Below are positions 7,945 through 17,265 of a DNA stretch of 64,000 nt, one piece after another. A model generated the notes under the pieces. The model was not told the origin of the DNA and did not search any database. It saw only the letters and a program-made list of their open reading frames with translations. The translations under genes were made by a program, and so were the position numbers. This DNA comes from Paenibacillus piscarius. Its GTDB lineage: Bacteria > Bacillota > Bacilli > Paenibacillales > Paenibacillaceae. The first letter of the stretch is position 1. The number at the start of each line of letters is the position of its first letter. The stretch covers positions 58,136 through 122,135 of the forward strand of contig NZ_JAIEUI010000022.1 of NCBI RefSeq assembly GCF_022234545.1, given 5' to 3'.

Positions 7945-8841
7945 ATGAGAGCAAGCCGTGGTGAAAAAATAGCAGAGTACATCATCATTGTACTGTTATC
8001 CCTGTTATGCGTATCGGTGCTGTATCCGTTCCTGTACATGCTGGCGATTTCGCTGAATGACGGTGCGGATGCAGCCAAAGGCGGGGTCTATCTCTGGCCG
8101 CGCAGCTTCACACTGATTAATTACGAGATTGTGCTCGGCAACGAGACCATCCGGCATTCCTACCTGATTACAGTGGGCAGAACGGTAATTGGCACGGTTG
8201 GCGGACTGCTGGTCACGCTGCTGGTGGCCTTCGGCCTCTCCTACCGGGGACTTCCGCTGCGCAGCACGATTCTCAGCTACATTCTGCTGACGATGCTGTT
8301 CAGCGGCGGGCTCGTTCCCTTTTACATTCAGCTCAATAATCTAGGCCTGATTAATACGTTCTGGGTATATATTCTGCCGGGACTGTTCTCCGTCTGGAAC
8401 ATGTTCGTCATGCTGAAGTTCATTCAGGGCATCCCGGAGGCGCTCGTCGAGTCGGCGGAGCTGGATGGGGCCGGACCGGTCCGCATTCTATGGCAGATTA
8501 TCGTTCCGTTATCGAAGCCGATGCTCGCTGCGCTGGGGCTGTTCACGGCCGTGGGCCACTGGAATGACTGGTTCGCCGGAGCGTTCTTCGTCACGAAGCA
8601 GAACTTGATTCCGGTGCAGACCTTCCTGCAGCAGCTGCTGTCGGCGCAGGATCTGTCGGCCGTGCTCGGCTCCAACAACAATCAGGAGGCGCTGGCCCGC
8701 AGCTCGCAGTTAAAGAATATTACGCTGATGTCGATCAAAATGTCTGTGGTGATGGTCAGTGCGCTTCCGATTCTCTGTGTGTATCCTTTCCTGCAGAAAT
8801 ATTTCGTCAAAGGCGTTCTCCTGGGATCAGTAAAGGGTTGA
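7945..8841 (+). CDS. Sugar ABC transporter permease, LplC/YtcP type
   Basis: A 298-residue CUT1 permease with six predicted membrane segments. The EAA loop is visible as VESAELDGAGPVRILWQIIV near residues 165-185, and the C-terminus ends FVKGVLLGSVKG, a very common ending in this subgroup. It starts 6 bp after the stop of the first permease and so is in the same operon. The two together form the membrane channel of the oligosaccharide importer whose binding protein is the next gene. Confidence 0.92.
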   Translation: MRASRGEKIAEYIIIVLLSLLCVSVLYPFLYMLAISLNDGADAAKGGVYLWPRSFTLINYEIVLGNETIRHSYLITVGRTVIGTVGGLLVTLLVAFGLSYRGLPLRSTILSYILLTMLFSGGLVPFYIQLNNLGLINTFWVYILPGLFSVWNMFVMLKFIQGIPEALVESAELDGAGPVRILWQIIVPLSKPMLAALGLFTAVGHWNDWFAGAFFVTKQNLIPVQTFLQQLLSAQDLSAVLGSNNNQEALARSSQLKNITLMSIKMSVVMVSALPILCVYPFLQKYFVKGVLLGSVKG

Positions 8842-8905
8842 TCTCTAAGTTTATTCGCCATAGATGCATTATGCAGTACAATAACCATATAGGGGGAGTA
8901 TTCCA

Positions 8906-10603
8906 GTGAAAATTAAACAAGCCCGGCTTACAGCTCTGGCCATGACGGCGCTGCTGACTATTGTCAGCGGGTGTTCCGGCTCCAATTCCGGCAGCGGAAA
9001 TACGGCGGCAAACAACAGCGGTACAGGGAATAAACCTGCAGCTACTGAAGGGGCGGGCGGTTCTTTGGCCTTCAACCTCTGGCTTGGCTGGACGGCAACC
9101 ATCAATAATGATAGCCTGGTGCAGAAGTATTGGCGGGAAGAGGAGCCGGGGGTGGATGTGAAGCTGGAGGCTACACAGGGCGATGCGATGACAGCGCTTA
9201 ACCTGAAGATCAATACCGGCGGATTCGAGGATGCGGCGATCTTCGGCCGGAACGAGACGGTGAAAAGCGCCATGCGCCGCTCCAAGCAGGTCCTGCCGGT
9301 GGAGCAGTATTTCGACATGCCGGACAAATATCCGGGCCTCGCAGCGATACCGAAGCAGTATCTGGAGCTGATGAAGGATGAGGACGGCCATATCTGGTCG
9401 ATTCCGACCTGGTTTGACCAGAACCCGGAGAAGCCTTGGCCGGGCTGGGCCTCGCAGGGCTGGTTCGTCAGAACGGATGTGCTGGAGAAGGCAGGCATGA
9501 CTACAGCCGATCTGTCCACACTGGAGGGGGTTGAGACCTTCCTGAAGAAGGCCGCAGAGCAGAAGGACGCCTCCGGCAAAACACTGCTGCCCATGTCCTT
9601 CCTTATGGACACTAATGATTCGCTCGGCTGGAGTGACGAGAATGCGGTGCTGACTGCTTTTGGCGTCAGTACGGGCGGAAATGGCATTGAGAAGCAGGGG
9701 GATCAATTTCTTTTCGCTTATGATAATCCCAATTATAAAGCCGCTTATCAATGGATGAATAAGCTGTACCGGGAGAAGCTGATTGATCCGGAGGTAGTGA
9801 CCAATAAGGGCGAGCAATATATAGAGAAGAACAAATCCGGCCGGGTTGCGCTGAATGCAGGCAGCTTCTGGAACATCAACGCTACAGCCTGGGAGACGCT
9901 GGATGGCCCTACGGAGCCGGGCTGGTTCTATGAAGTCATTCCTTTCCCTAAGGTTGCAGGGGTAGAGAAGCTGGGCATTAATCAGGTCACAAATCCGAAT
10001 CCGGGTTATGATGTCTATATCAGCCAGAAGACCAAGAATCTTGAGGCGATTCTGAAATTCCTGGATTACAGCCTGCAGCCGAAGGCAGAACAGCAGCAGG
10101 TAATGAGCGAGGGGCCGGCAGGCAAGTACTGGGATTGGGTGGACCAGCCGCTGGGCAAGTGGAAATTTACAGATGAGACGTACAAGACCGCACGTAACTC
10201 TGGCGATGCCGCCCAGAAATCCAAGGTGACACCGGAGCTCTACATGACCTCTTCCTACAGTAATGAGTGGTACCCATGGTGGAATACAGAAGATGGCGGT
10301 AAGGCAGGCGCAGCCAAGACGATTCAGTTCACCGAAGCCATCGGGAAGATGGGGACCATCCGTGTAGCAGAGCCTTATGATCTGATCGAGGTTAAGCAGG
10401 GCGGGGTATGGGAGAAATACTCCCTGGAGCTGGAGAATATCCGCAAGGAATACCGGGCTAAGCTGCTGATGGCGGCGGATGATGCCAAGTTCGAAGCGGA
10501 GTGGAACGGATTCCAGGAAGCGCTGGAGAAACGCGGACATTGGAGTGAAGTCAAGGCCGAGTGGCTTGGCAGATATGAGGAAGAAATGAACGCAGGCAGC
10601 TAG
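8906..10603 (+). CDS. Extracellular sugar-binding lipoprotein, LplA type
   Basis: A 565-residue type 1 extracellular solute-binding protein. It has a lipoprotein signal: charged start, hydrophobic core and the lipobox IVSGC, with the lipid-bearing cysteine near residue 23, followed by a Gly/Ser/Asn-rich tether. Its unusual length (most binding proteins are about 430 residues) is typical of the LplA/YtcQ group that works with YesMN-regulated systems. Aromatic residues that would stack on sugar rings are frequent (for example IWSIPTWFDQN). The start is GTG at 8906 behind GGGGGAG. It delivers the sugar to the two permeases just upstream. Confidence 0.92.
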   Translation: MKIKQARLTALAMTALLTIVSGCSGSNSGSGNTAANNSGTGNKPAATEGAGGSLAFNLWLGWTATINNDSLVQKYWREEEPGVDVKLEATQGDAMTALNLKINTGGFEDAAIFGRNETVKSAMRRSKQVLPVEQYFDMPDKYPGLAAIPKQYLELMKDEDGHIWSIPTWFDQNPEKPWPGWASQGWFVRTDVLEKAGMTTADLSTLEGVETFLKKAAEQKDASGKTLLPMSFLMDTNDSLGWSDENAVLTAFGVSTGGNGIEKQGDQFLFAYDNPNYKAAYQWMNKLYREKLIDPEVVTNKGEQYIEKNKSGRVALNAGSFWNINATAWETLDGPTEPGWFYEVIPFPKVAGVEKLGINQVTNPNPGYDVYISQKTKNLEAILKFLDYSLQPKAEQQQVMSEGPAGKYWDWVDQPLGKWKFTDETYKTARNSGDAAQKSKVTPELYMTSSYSNEWYPWWNTEDGGKAGAAKTIQFTEAIGKMGTIRVAEPYDLIEVKQGGVWEKYSLELENIRKEYRAKLLMAADDAKFEAEWNGFQEALEKRGHWSEVKAEWLGRYEEEMNAGS

Positions 10604-10652
10604 AAACAAGTGTAGCGTGAAACCTATAAATTCTTAAATTTAAAAATATGCC

Positions 10653-10690
10653 GGAGCACCCTTCACCTGTGGGGGGCTCCCTTATATGTT
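10653..10690 (+). terminator. Intercistronic terminator between the binding protein and yesM
   Basis: GGAGCACCC at 10653-10661 pairs with the GGG...GCTCC of 10672-10680, with one mismatch and a 9-10 base loop, followed by CTTATATGTTTT. It lies 50 bp after the lipoprotein stop. It probably separates high expression of the transporter from the regulator genes. Confidence 0.65.
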
Positions 10691-10697
10691 TTGGGGT

Positions 10698-10750
10698 CCC
10701 CGCAAAGTACCTGAGTTATCACCTACGCTAAAGCCCCACTTTGTGGGGTT
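10698..10750 (+). promoter_or_regulatory. Two mutually exclusive stems before yesM
   Basis: CCCCAC at 10734-10739 can fold with GTGGGG at 10743-10748 into a tight hairpin with a 3-base loop. The same right arm, within ACTTTGTGGGG (10738-10748), can instead pair over 11 bp with CCCCGCAAAGT (10698-10708), with one G-T pair. The two folds cannot coexist. They end 8-10 bp before the yesM ribosome site. The folds are seen in the sequence, and a switching role is inferred. Confidence 0.4.
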
Positions 10751-10768
10751 ATCTTGTGGGAGGGCCAT

Positions 10769-12556
10769 ATGATCAAGCAGAGCATAGAGAAATGGATTAT
10801 TCGTATGACCCGTTCCATGAACCTGAGAGGCAAAATTGTCCTGTTCTACGGCCTGATTGTATTCCTTCCTACGGTACTGCTTGCCGCTGGAGCAGGCTAC
10901 CTGATGCTGCAGACGGTCCGGGCCAATTATATCCTGACCATCAGGGAGGCGGTGCGCCAGAGTGCGCAGAGCATCGAGTTCCGCAAGCAGAGCTATGACC
11001 TTCTGGCTACACGGACAGCGACAGATGGGGAATTGATCTCAAGAATAACGCGGGATTATTCAGATATCACAGAACAGCTTGGTACCGTCAATTATGTGGA
11101 CCGATCCTTCCTGTTTACGAGCAAATACCTTCCGGGTATTGAGAACTTCCGCATCTACCATACCAATGCTACGCTGGTGCAGGATGGCGGCCTGCTCTGG
11201 AAGCCCGAGGGGCGGATGCTGTCCGGACAGCGTGAGCAGGACTGGTATGCAGAGCGGCTAGCTTCTCCGGATAATCTGGTATGGACCAACGCCAAGGATG
11301 ACCGGAACAAGCTGGTCGTATCCCACAAAATCCTTGACAGCAACGGGGACGTACACGGGCTGGTCTATCTGCTGCTGGATTATAAAAGCGTGTTCGCGGA
11401 ATCCTTCGACCATCCTTTTGACGGCGCGGGGGAAATGTATATCGTTGACGGCAGCCAGCGGATTATCGCCTCCTCAGAACCATCCGAGATCGCGGCTTCG
11501 TTATCCTCCTCCTCGCTAAGTGAATACTGGGGCAGCGCTGACGGTACTACCCGGACGAACAACGGAACAGTACTGATTACACAGGAGATCAAGTCCGGCT
11601 GGCGGGTTGGCGCACTGGTGCATCTGGACCGCCTGGAGGAGCAGTCCAGACGGATTATGTATTACATCTCGGCGGGAATTGCGTTCTTCCTGCTGCTGTC
11701 GATTTTCCTGATTATGACGGTCCTGAAGAATACCATCTGGCGGATACGCAAGCTAGGGAGCCGGATGACGGATATATCGGAAGGATACTTCGAAGTCAAG
11801 GTGAAGAACCGTGACAAGGATGAGCTTGGGGAGCTGGAGGTGCTGTTTAATTCAATGTCCGGGCGGCTCGGGAAGCTGGTTGAAGAGCATACGGAAGCAT
11901 TACTTAAGGAGCGTGAGCAATCTTTCCGGGCGCTGCAGGCGCAGATTAATCCGCATTTTATCTATAACTCCCTCAGTCTAATCCGCTGGCGGGCGCTGGA
12001 TCTGCAGGATGATCTGCAAGTCCGCACGATAGATGCGCTGACGACCTTTTACCGGCTGGCACTGGGCAATCAGGTCAATGTAACCCGGCTGCGCGATGAG
12101 CTGGAGCATGTGAAGGCATATATCGATATCCAGCAGCTCCGTTATCCGGGGCAGGTGTCGGTGGAATGGGAGGTCGATCCGGAGATTCTTGATCTCTATA
12201 CCATCAAGCTGATCCTGCAGCCGATTGTAGAGAACTGTTATCTGCATGGCGTCATTACGGCCAGGGAGCATGCTTTTATTCAGATCACGGCTGAACGCAG
12301 AGGGGATGAGGTGCGCATTCAGGTGTTTGACAACGGGCAAGGGATCGGACAGGATAAGCTTGAAAAGATACGTGCCGGTACCTACAGCGGCAGCAGGAAC
12401 GGGTTCGGCATGAACAATATCAGGGAACGTCTGGCGCTATATTTCGGTCCCGGAGGCCGCCTTGAAATCAACAGTGCAGAAGACGAATGGACTGCGGTAA
12501 CCATCCATATTCCGGTCTGCATAGAACGTCCCGAGCTGAAGAAGAAGGAGGGGTAA
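10769..12556 (+). CDS. YesM-family sensor histidine kinase
   Basis: A 595-residue membrane kinase. A first membrane segment at about residues 25-45, a large extracellular sensing region (dCache-like) to about 290, a second membrane segment at about 295-315 and a HAMP linker precede the kinase core. The phospho-accepting histidine lies in QAQINPHFIYN (about residue 395), the hallmark of the LytS/YesM His_kinase family, followed by an ATPase with DNGQGIG and GFGMNNIRERL. A TTG at 10754 is in frame, but the ATG at 10769 has GGGAGGG just upstream and is preferred. It is followed after 1 bp by its YesN partner. Together they likely sense the sugar or the loaded binding protein. Confidence 0.92.
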   Translation: MIKQSIEKWIIRMTRSMNLRGKIVLFYGLIVFLPTVLLAAGAGYLMLQTVRANYILTIREAVRQSAQSIEFRKQSYDLLATRTATDGELISRITRDYSDITEQLGTVNYVDRSFLFTSKYLPGIENFRIYHTNATLVQDGGLLWKPEGRMLSGQREQDWYAERLASPDNLVWTNAKDDRNKLVVSHKILDSNGDVHGLVYLLLDYKSVFAESFDHPFDGAGEMYIVDGSQRIIASSEPSEIAASLSSSSLSEYWGSADGTTRTNNGTVLITQEIKSGWRVGALVHLDRLEEQSRRIMYYISAGIAFFLLLSIFLIMTVLKNTIWRIRKLGSRMTDISEGYFEVKVKNRDKDELGELEVLFNSMSGRLGKLVEEHTEALLKEREQSFRALQAQINPHFIYNSLSLIRWRALDLQDDLQVRTIDALTTFYRLALGNQVNVTRLRDELEHVKAYIDIQQLRYPGQVSVEWEVDPEILDLYTIKLILQPIVENCYLHGVITAREHAFIQITAERRGDEVRIQVFDNGQGIGQDKLEKIRAGTYSGSRNGFGMNNIRERLALYFGPGGRLEINSAEDEWTAVTIHIPVCIERPELKKKEG

Positions 12557-12557
12557 C

Positions 12558-14162
12558 ATGCGTGTTTTGATTGTTGACGATGAGCCCATGCAGATTCAAG
12601 GCCTGCTCCGGCATATCCGCTGGGAGGCGCTTGGCTACAACACGCCGCTGACTGCCCGTTCCGGGATGGAAGCGCTTAAGGTATTGCAGGAGAACAAAGT
12701 GGATGTGCTCATTACCGATGTGGCGATGCCCGGGATGACCGGAATTGAGCTGCTGGCCAGAATCCAGGCAGATTATCCGCAGCAGCAGTCGATGCAGACG
12801 GTGATGATCAGCGGCTTCGATGAATTTGAATTCGTGCAGGAGGCGATCCAGCTAGGGGCGAAGGCTTATGTGCTGAAGCCGGTCAAGACGCAGGAGCTGG
12901 AGCAGAAGCTGGAGGCTCTCCGCGCAGCCGCCGAGAAGAAAAAACGGCTGGAGCAGGAAACCGCCCTGCTCAGGGAGAAGGTGACAGAGAGCCGGGAAGT
13001 GCTGCTGGAGCGCTTCATTAAGGATCTGACCGGAGGCTGGATTCACAGTGAAGAACTGCTGGATTCATGGCGGCGTCTGCTGGATCTTCCCGCAGGCGAG
13101 TGGCAGGCTACACTGTTCCTGTTCGATTGTGACAGTCTGTACCTGCATCACAGCCACGATGCCAAGGAGCAGATTCTGCTGGGTGCAGCCCTGCAGAATG
13201 CGGTGAAGCTTGGGCTGGACGGCTTCTCCGGCGCTTATATCGGGAAGGCGGGAGCAGGAGAGACCGCTGTGCTGGTGCTGGAAGAGGTCCCGCAGGTGCG
13301 GGCCAGGCTGGAGAAGCAGCTGCGCTTCATTCAGGAAGTGCTTCAGGAACAATATGATGCTTCCGTTACGGTCGGGGTCAGCAGAGAAGCATGCAGCTGG
13401 ACGGAAATTCCGCTCCTGTACAAAGAGGTGCGGCATATGATTGCCGATGCACGGCTGGCAGGATATGGGCAGATTGTATACTGCGACCGGCATCTGATGA
13501 ATGAATATCAAGACTTCCGGATGCGTGAGGAGTATATTCCGGAGATCGTGAAGCTGCTGGAGCTTGGGGAGAACAGCAAGGCATCGGCTTATGCAAGCCA
13601 TGCTTTTGAGATGATGCTGGCCGGGGAGCCGATCTCTTTCTCTTATGTGCAGGCGTTCGGCATGGGACTGCTCAGCGAGCTGGCACGTAAGCTGAAGCGG
13701 AATCAGGACACGGATACCGAAACCAACATTCTGATGTGGCAGCGCTTAATTGACTGCACCGGCGTGGAGGAAGTGCGGAAGACCGTTCTGGAATATCTCG
13801 TCCATTATACACAGCATAAGCAGAAGGAGCAGACTGCACAACAGCATCATCTGATCCAGCAGGTCCGGCAGCATCTGGCTGAGCATCTGCAGGAGAATCT
13901 GACCGTGAAGCAGCTGGCTGAGCTGTACCATCTGAATTCAAGCTATTTAAGTGTATTGTTCAAAAAAGAAACCGGCCAGACGATCTCTGAATATGTCCAG
14001 GAAACGCGTATGAATAAGGCCAAGGAGCTGCTCCGTGATCCTGGCATCAAGGTGTATGAAGTGGCGGAGCAGGTAGGGTTTCAGACGGCTGCCTATTTCG
14101 CCTTCCTTTTCAAGAAGACCACAGGTACTACCCCGCAAGAGTATAGAGATTACTATTATTAG
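12558..14162 (+). CDS. YesN-type response regulator with AraC DNA-binding domain
   Basis: A 534-residue regulator. The receiver domain (1-125) has the acidic pocket IVDDEP and the phosphorylated D54 in LITDVAMPG, with the conserved lysine in YVLKPVK. A middle region of about 290 residues, with a stretch of coiled coil at 115-150, leads to a C-terminal AraC/XylS double helix-turn-helix at about 435-534 (VKQLAELYHLNSSYLSVLFK and VYEVAEQVGFQTAAYFAFLF). It receives the phosphate from YesM and presumably activates the upstream transporter promoter and the GH2 gene. It starts 1 bp after the kinase stop, with its GGAGG site inside the kinase gene. Confidence 0.93.
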   Translation: MRVLIVDDEPMQIQGLLRHIRWEALGYNTPLTARSGMEALKVLQENKVDVLITDVAMPGMTGIELLARIQADYPQQQSMQTVMISGFDEFEFVQEAIQLGAKAYVLKPVKTQELEQKLEALRAAAEKKKRLEQETALLREKVTESREVLLERFIKDLTGGWIHSEELLDSWRRLLDLPAGEWQATLFLFDCDSLYLHHSHDAKEQILLGAALQNAVKLGLDGFSGAYIGKAGAGETAVLVLEEVPQVRARLEKQLRFIQEVLQEQYDASVTVGVSREACSWTEIPLLYKEVRHMIADARLAGYGQIVYCDRHLMNEYQDFRMREEYIPEIVKLLELGENSKASAYASHAFEMMLAGEPISFSYVQAFGMGLLSELARKLKRNQDTDTETNILMWQRLIDCTGVEEVRKTVLEYLVHYTQHKQKEQTAQQHHLIQQVRQHLAEHLQENLTVKQLAELYHLNSSYLSVLFKKETGQTISEYVQETRMNKAKELLRDPGIKVYEVAEQVGFQTAAYFAFLFKKTTGTTPQEYRDYYY

Positions 14163-14173
14163 GAGTGATCATT

Positions 14174-16984
14174 GTGCTGTCAACAATCAGCCTTGAAGGC
14201 GAATGGAAGCTGCAGCTGGATGAGAAGGGGGAGGGGCTGGTATTACCTTTTACCGATGGAATCAGGCTGCCGGGAACGACCTCCCACGCCCGTAAAGGAC
14301 CGAAGAATAGCAGGGTTCTTGCAGGCGCGTTAACGGATGAATATTTGTTCGAAGGACCGGTCTGGTACTCCAGAGAGGTTGTAATTCCGGAAGAGCTGGC
14401 GGGTAAGCGGTGCTGCTTATATCTGGAACGTACAAGGCTTACCACCCTCTGGGTGGACGGTGTGGAGACCGGCAGCCGTGACAGTTTGAACACTGCGCAT
14501 GTATATGAGCTGCCGCAGCTTGAGCCCGGGAGTCATACGCTTACGATCCGGGTGAACAACACCGGCTATCCGACCAAAGGCGGGCATATGACCTCGCCGG
14601 ATACCCAGACCAATTGGAACGGGATTACCGGCCGGATAGAGCTGCAATTCTATGGGGAAGCCCGGATTAGCGGCATCCGGCTGAAGTCTGATCTGCCTGC
14701 CCGTTCGGTGCGGATCTCGGCAACACTGGAAAGCCGGGCTGAGGCTACTCTTGTCGTCTCGGCAGAGAGTAAGAACAGCGATAATGCCCATTTCGTGGAA
14801 GCAAGGAATTATACAGTTAAACCGGGTGAGTTCTCCCTCGATTATGAGCTCGGAGCAGACGCGCTGCTCTGGAGTGAATTTGCCCCGCAGCTCTACACCG
14901 TTACTCTGGAGCTGAGAGACAGAGCGGGACTAACGGTTGACCGTCAGGAGCTCAACTTCGGACTCAAGGAGTTCCGGGCCGAAGGTGATAAGTTCACCAT
15001 TAACGGTGAGCAGACCTTCCTGCGCGGCAAGCATGACGGCCTGATCTTCCCGCTCACCGGCTATACTCCGACAGAAGTAGAAGAGTGGGTGCGGATTCTG
15101 GGAATTGCGAAGTCTTACGGCATGAACCACTACCGCTTTCATACCTGCTGTCCGCCGGAAGCCGCCTTCACCGCTGCGGATCTGCTCGGAATGTATATGC
15201 AGCCGGAGCTGCCGTTCTGGGGCACGATTACCGAAGAGACGGATGAAGGGCATAACCAGGCGGAGCAGGATTACCTGATCCGCGAAGGCTATGCCATTCT
15301 CCGCGAATTCGGCAATCATCCATCCTTCGTCATGATGTCGCTTGGCAATGAGCTATGGGGCAGCAAAGCCCGTATTAACTCCTTCCTGGCAGATTTTAAG
15401 GCGTTCGACGACCGTCCGCTCTACACCCAAGGCTCCAACAACCATCAGTGGGTGCCGGAAGTGCTGGAGCAAGATGACTTCTTCAGCGGTGTGCGTTTCA
15501 CACGCGACCGGCTGTTCAGAGGGTCCTATGCGATGTGCGATGCTCCGCTGGGCCATGTCCAGACCTCGCTGCCAGGTACAATGAAGGATTACGACGACCA
15601 GATTATTCCGCCGGGCTTCGGGAACAGTGAAGCAGTGTCAGCTGAGGCAGGCGGCGAGGTTCTGATCCAGTACGGCACTGAAGCCAAAGCTGTGCAGGCT
15701 GGCGGCGAATCCGGCGAGTGGATTCCCAAGGTGCCCGTAATCTCACATGAGATTGGACAATATGCGACGTTTCCGAATTTCGCGGAAATTGAGAAATATA
15801 CCGGTTCGCTCAAAGCGGAGAATTTCATCATTTTCCGGGAACGGCTGGAGAGCAAGGGGCTGGGCCATCTGGCTGATGCTTATTTCAGAAGCTCCGGCCA
15901 GCTCGCTGTCGCTTGCTACAAGGAAGAGCTTGAAGCTGCATTCCGTTCCCGCCGGCTGGCGGGGTTCCAGCTTCTGGATCTCCAGGACTTCAGCGGTCAG
16001 GGGACAGCACTTGTAGGTGTTCTGGATGCCTTCATGGATTCCAAGGGGCTGATCAGCCCGGAGGAGTGGCGGACCTTCTGTAATGATGCCGTGCTGCTGG
16101 CCAGATTCCCTAAGTATAACTATGCCGCCGGGGAGATCTTTGAGGCCCATGTGGAGCTGAGCTGCTTCCGCAGCGGAATGCCGGACGCCATTGAGCTGCA
16201 CTGGGAGCTTGCGGTAGCAGGAGGAATGCGGACAACGGGTTCCGCCGGAGCATGGATTCCTGCCGGAACCCATTACATCGACATTTGCGATCTGGCGGTT
16301 GAGCTTCCGGCGGTTGACCGGATGAGCCGGGCGGAGCTGGCGCTCCGGGTCCAAGATACCGATATCCGCAAGAGCCATGACCTGTGGATCTATCCGGAGC
16401 AGAGCGATAACCCGCTTGAAGCTGAAGGCATTCATGTGTTCACAGAGCTGTCTGAGGAGGCTGTCTCCCTGCTGGGACATGGCGGCAACGTACTGCTGAT
16501 GCCGGAGCCGGAATCGGTTCAGAACGGAATTGAAGGTTATTATTGCACGGATTTCTGGTGCTACCCGATGTTCCGCTCCATCTCGGAGAGCATGAACCGG
16601 CCAATTCCAACCGGTACGATGGGCCTGCTGATCGATAACGGGCATCCGGTGCTGCGCGAGTTCCCGAGCGAAGAACATTCCACATACCCTTGGTGGAATA
16701 TTGTAGAGCATTCCAAATCGCTTATCATGGATGAGGCAGACCGCAGCTGGAATCCTATTGTACAGACGATCGATAATTTCGAGCGTAATCACAAGCTGAG
16801 TCTCCTCACAGAGTGCCGCGTGGGTAACGGTAAACTGCTGCTATGTGCACTGGATGCCGCTAAGGTAAGCGGAACCCTGGAAGGCAGACAATTCTTGACC
16901 AGCATAGCCGGTTATATGAACTCTGCTGATTTCCAGCCGCAGTACCAGACAACGGTTGAAGAGCTTCGGGCGTTGATTCGCTAA
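14174..16984 (+). CDS. Glycoside hydrolase family 2 enzyme
   Basis: A cytoplasmic (no signal peptide) retaining glycosidase of 936 residues. Residues 1-165 form the jelly-roll sugar-binding domain, followed by an immunoglobulin-like domain and a TIM barrel. The acid/base glutamate is in MMSLGNELWG and the likely nucleophile in VISHEIGQY. Beta-galactosidase, glucuronidase or mannosidase activity are all possible, and the motifs alone do not decide. GTG at 14174 is preferred over the GTG at 14165, because the AGGAG site at 14161 is then spaced by 8 bases. It directly follows yesN and so cuts the oligosaccharide brought in by the transporter. Galactoside cleavage would fit the GH53 galactanase at 59.9 kb, but this is only a guess. 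Confidence 0.87.
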   Translation: MLSTISLEGEWKLQLDEKGEGLVLPFTDGIRLPGTTSHARKGPKNSRVLAGALTDEYLFEGPVWYSREVVIPEELAGKRCCLYLERTRLTTLWVDGVETGSRDSLNTAHVYELPQLEPGSHTLTIRVNNTGYPTKGGHMTSPDTQTNWNGITGRIELQFYGEARISGIRLKSDLPARSVRISATLESRAEATLVVSAESKNSDNAHFVEARNYTVKPGEFSLDYELGADALLWSEFAPQLYTVTLELRDRAGLTVDRQELNFGLKEFRAEGDKFTINGEQTFLRGKHDGLIFPLTGYTPTEVEEWVRILGIAKSYGMNHYRFHTCCPPEAAFTAADLLGMYMQPELPFWGTITEETDEGHNQAEQDYLIREGYAILREFGNHPSFVMMSLGNELWGSKARINSFLADFKAFDDRPLYTQGSNNHQWVPEVLEQDDFFSGVRFTRDRLFRGSYAMCDAPLGHVQTSLPGTMKDYDDQIIPPGFGNSEAVSAEAGGEVLIQYGTEAKAVQAGGESGEWIPKVPVISHEIGQYATFPNFAEIEKYTGSLKAENFIIFRERLESKGLGHLADAYFRSSGQLAVACYKEELEAAFRSRRLAGFQLLDLQDFSGQGTALVGVLDAFMDSKGLISPEEWRTFCNDAVLLARFPKYNYAAGEIFEAHVELSCFRSGMPDAIELHWELAVAGGMRTTGSAGAWIPAGTHYIDICDLAVELPAVDRMSRAELALRVQDTDIRKSHDLWIYPEQSDNPLEAEGIHVFTELSEEAVSLLGHGGNVLLMPEPESVQNGIEGYYCTDFWCYPMFRSISESMNRPIPTGTMGLLIDNGHPVLREFPSEEHSTYPWWNIVEHSKSLIMDEADRSWNPIVQTIDNFERNHKLSLLTECRVGNGKLLLCALDAAKVSGTLEGRQFLTSIAGYMNSADFQPQYQTTVEELRALIR

Positions 16985-16994
16985 AATGCTTAAT

Positions 16995-17046
16995 AGAGCT
17001 GTCCCAGAGTCGTGAAGCGGCTGGTTGGAGCAGCTCTTTGCTTCAC
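16995..17046 (+). terminator. Terminator region after the GH2 gene with overlapping stems
   Basis: AGAGCTG at 16995-17001 pairs with CAGCTCT at 17031-17037, followed by TT. An overlapping stem, CGTGAAGC at 17011-17018 with GCTTCACG at 17039-17046, is also possible. It is the only terminator candidate between the convergent GH2 and LysR genes. Confidence 0.5.
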
Positions 17047-17077
17047 GTTATAAATTGTAGGCGCTGGAACGATAGTA

Positions 17078-17260
17078 GATGTATTTTGTACAATAGAATG
17101 CTGTAAAAAAGGCTCCGAAATAGAATCTATTGTATTCGGTACAATTGAATATTGAAAAAAGTTCATTTTTCACCTAACACCCAATATTCCAATGTATGAA
17201 ATACAATAGAATCTCATTTTGCGGTCATTTATGCGTTTTCTATTGCAGAAAATACAATCA
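17078..17260 (+). repeat. AT-rich hairpin units with the same 51-bp spacing
   Basis: Four short dyads beginning TGTA or TGCA occur at 17080, 17131, 17193 and 17244. The first two are 51 bp apart and so are the last two, with 62 bp between the pairs. The clearest is ATTGTA-TTCGG-TACAAT (17129-17145). Others are TGTA-TTTTG-TACA and TGTAT-GAA-ATACA. Each is followed by a similar tail such as CAATAGAAT or CAATTGAAT. The stretch fills the gap between the convergent GH2 and LysR genes. The spacing and setting match the GC-rich 51-bp arrays at 2.8, 33.3 and 63.6 kb, but the sequence is different. Confidence 0.6.
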
Positions 17261-17265
17261 GTACT

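Noticed and set aside
8807..10609. 600-codon minus-strand frame opposite the sugar-binding protein
   Set aside because: It lies wholly antisense to a clear lipoprotein gene, has no ribosome site, and its Leu/Arg/His-rich composition is that of a shadow frame.
15743..16792. 349-codon minus-strand frame opposite the GH2 gene
   Set aside because: Antisense shadow of a well-supported glycosidase with no recognisable protein motif.
16985..17265. Insertion sequence remnant
   Set aside because: No transposase-like frame and no terminal inverted repeats or target duplication were seen. The dyads are better explained as repeat units.
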